Position numbers and translations under genes: made by a program | Part shown: positions 1-3,200 of the stretch, piece after piece | How the letters are laid out: the number at the start of each line of letters is the position of its first letter | How positions within the stretch are numbered: position 1 is the first letter of the stretch | NCBI GenBank assembly: GCA_018303315.1 | Contig: JAGVYJ010000041.1 | Coordinates: 1 to 6,920 of the forward strand | Origin: Candidatus Woesearchaeota archaeon | GTDB taxonomy: Archaea > Nanobdellota > Nanobdellia > Woesearchaeales > JAGVYJ01 | Direction of reading: 5' to 3' | Length of the DNA stretch: 6,920 nucleotides | The notes under the pieces: generated by a model | Told to the model about the DNA's origin: nothing | Databases searched by the model: none | The model's input: only the letters and a program-made list of their open reading frames with translations

Positions 1-1
1 T

Positions 2-232
2 GCAAACCAAACCTCAACGACAGTGGCTGTGAACGTCTCGCACACCGAGACAAACCCGGACAGTCTTATCCTGAACTTCAACGGCTCTTTGACCTTTAGG
101 TTATTTTCAGGGACCTACAGCAATTTCACAGTTTCTGCGCTGGGTGACGGGCTCTACGTTTACAACGTAACTGCGAACGACTCAGCAGCCAACAGCAATA
201 TCACGCAGAACAGAAGAGTCCGTATTGACAAC
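2..232 (+). repeat. Ig-like repeat A0, partial (C-terminal part)
   Basis: This is the end of an Ig-like repeat of the same family as A1-A6, cut by the window edge. It carries the family's closing pattern: NFTVSALGDGLYVYNV, then a D-x-A-x-N turn, then RRVRIDNTPP leading into A1. The cysteine that other members carry in the W-x-V-x-C strand is Ala here (residue 51). The position about 39 residues earlier, where its partner would sit, is also not Cys, so both appear to be absent together. Confidence 0.7.
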
Positions 233-3200
233 ACACCCCCCACAGTCAACCCTGAGCTGCCTGTCAACAATACCTGGAGGAACAACAGGACAAATACGGT
301 TGAATTCAGCTACAATACCACGGACCAGCTTCTTACAATATCCGCATGCAGCCTTCTCATTGATGGCGTGCTCAACCAGACCAACACCACTGTTGCCCAG
401 GCAACCACGCAGCCATTCAGCCTGAATTTTTCTTCCGGTTACTATATCTGGGCTGTCAACTGCTCTGACCAGCTTGGCAACACAAACAGCTCAATCAACA
501 GAACCCTTAATGTCGACAGGAGCTTCCCGGCGATTTCAAGTCCATCTATAAACGTCAGCCTTATGAACATCACAAGCTACATCTGCCTGAATGTGACTTT
601 GGCTGATACGTTCTCAGGGCCCAACAATACATTTGCGAGAATAAAAGACCCGAACGGCATCCTTACAGATGTTCCATTATACGATAACAAAACCACTGTC
701 TGCGACCAGGTCAATGGGGATAATGTGTATTCAGCTGAATACAGGGCTGGAAAAGTGGGCATATTCAACTGGACAAGGAGCTATGCCAACGACACTGCAG
801 CCAACCAGAATTTCACTGATGTCGGGATATTGTGGAACGTGACCAGCATAGGCACATTGACCGTGAATATGACCCTGCCTGCAGTGAATTTCGAGACAAA
901 CGAGTCTGAGCCGCTGAGAAATTATACGTACACCCAGGAATGCAGGGCGGTATGCGATGACAAGCCGCAGAACTGCACAGATGTCACAATTTACGCCCAA
1001 TACAACCTCAGCGGGGCTGCATCCGACATAACCACAACAACCCTTAACCTTGTGAATTACAACGACAGCTTCTTCTGCGGCAACCTTACTGCGGGAGGTG
1101 CAGGCTGTGCTGTTAATTTCACAGTGCGCACATCTTTATCTGCAGGCCAGACTGTCTGGAATGTCTGGTGCAGGGCAGAGGGCTTAGAGGTTGGCAGCTA
1201 CATCTCGAAGGAAAACGTGAATGTGACTGTGAACGACCATCCGAACGCTGCTTTCACTTCCCTGAGCAATGGCCAGGTTCTGACTGGAACAGTCGTGCTT
1301 AACGGCTCAGCCTCAACAGACGACCAGGGGATTTCCCTTTACTCTTTTGAGGTTGATGATAACAGGGCCTTCGGCTCGCCTACGACAATATGCCAGACTT
1401 CCGATGCCAACTGCACATTTGACACGGTATCGCAGGGGCAGTGTACAGAGGAAAGCCCCAACTGCTTCCTCAGGCTTAATGTGACTGATACAGACGGGCT
1501 TCTAAATTCGACCCTGACAAATGTCACAATAGACAACACAGGGCCAACTGCAACCCTAGACCTTCCTGCGGGTTTCGCAAATATATCCGCCAATTCGACA
1601 AAGATAAATGCCTCTGCTGTGGATGTTGCGTCTTCAGTTGACACGCTCATATTTGAGTACAGGATTAACTATTCGCAAAGCTTCATCACGATATGCCAGA
1701 ACAGTAGCTCGCCCTACCAATGCCTCTGGGGCATCTCCCAGCTGCCAGAGGGCCGCCTGTACGAGGTCAGGGCAAGGGCAAATGACTCCCGGGGCAACTT
1801 CGGCAGCTATGACACCCACCTGAATATAACGGTAAACAGGACAGGGCCTGTTGCTACACTGCAGCTGCCCAGGAACTTTGAAAACATTTCATCAAGCACC
1901 TTCACAGTAAACGCGACCATACAGGAAATATTCACGCCAACGAGCACGGTGACATTTGAATACAGGGAGAATGACACTGCCAGCTTCAAATTTGCATGCT
2001 CGGACAATGACGGGGCATCCCTTTACAACTGCAGCTGGGGCACAAGCTCACTGGGTGATGGCAATACTTATGAGGTCAGGATGCATGCCAATGACACGTC
2101 AGGAAACGACGGGGCTTACAGCACCCACACGAATATCACTTTGGACAAGACCGGGCCATCCATTTCCCTGCAGGCTCCTGCCAATGACACCTTCAATACC
2201 ACCACCATCACATTTTACTACAGTGCATCAGACTCGCTCAGGGCAGTGGCTAACTGCTCTCTAATCATAAATGGAACCATAAACCAGACCAACCTGAGCA
2301 TAACAGAGGATGCACAGCAAAATTTCACAGTATCAGGCTTCAAGGAGGGGGATTATCTCTGGAATGTCAACTGCTCAGATGACCTCGGCAACACCAACAA
2401 CTCGCAATACAGGCTGCTTAAAGTGGATGCCACCGGGCCGGCAGCCACCGTTGACCTGCCCAGGACTTTCGAAAACATAACCTCGGGAATCTTCAAGGTG
2501 AATGCCACTGCCATTGATGCCGGCATTGGTGTGAGTTCAGTGAGTTTCGACTACCGAAGAAACCACACCTTGGGCTGGACTAACATATGCTCGAACACCT
2601 CTGTTCCGTACCAGTGCGCATGGGACACGAGCGGACTTACTGAAGGCATTGATTACCAGGTAAGAGCGAGTGCAACTGACATTTTCGGCAATGTGGGTGG
2701 GTTCAGCAATAATACCAATATCACTGTCGACATGACTCCTCCGGTTGTCCAGCTGAGGGGGCCGCCCAATAATACCCAGTATGTTGCAGGCACACAGGTG
2801 TTGTTTGAGTACAACACAACAGACAGCCTGCTTGGCATCGCCAACTGCTCGCTTGTAATAAATAACACCATAAACCAGACAAATACAAGCCTAAGCAAGA
2901 ATGACATGCACAATTTCACGCTGTCCACGCTGAACGACGGCAATTACAGCTGGACTGTCCTTTGCTATGACTTCGCAGGAAACAGCAACAGCTCACTTAA
3001 CAGGACAATAAGGATTGCCCCGGACACCGACCCGCCGATAATAAACCTGGCCTCCCCGGACAACGCATCAACATCATCAATTAATGACATCACATTTAGT
3101 TACAATGTCTCGGACGCGCTCTCGGGAATAGCTGCATGCAGCCTGCTCATCAACGGGAGCTTCAACCAGAGCAACAGCACAGCCATAGCTGAGAACGACA

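Noticed and set aside
23..25. GTG at 23 as the true start of the large gene
   Set aside because: The frame continues without a stop to base 2, no signal peptide follows, and the sequence around it reads as the middle of a beta-rich domain. The gene is truncated by the window edge.
2198..2211. ACC/CAC-rich run that resembles a His-tag-like or microsatellite sequence
   Set aside because: In the real frame it encodes N-T-T-T-I-T, ordinary for this Thr-rich protein, and it is too short to be a repeat tract.
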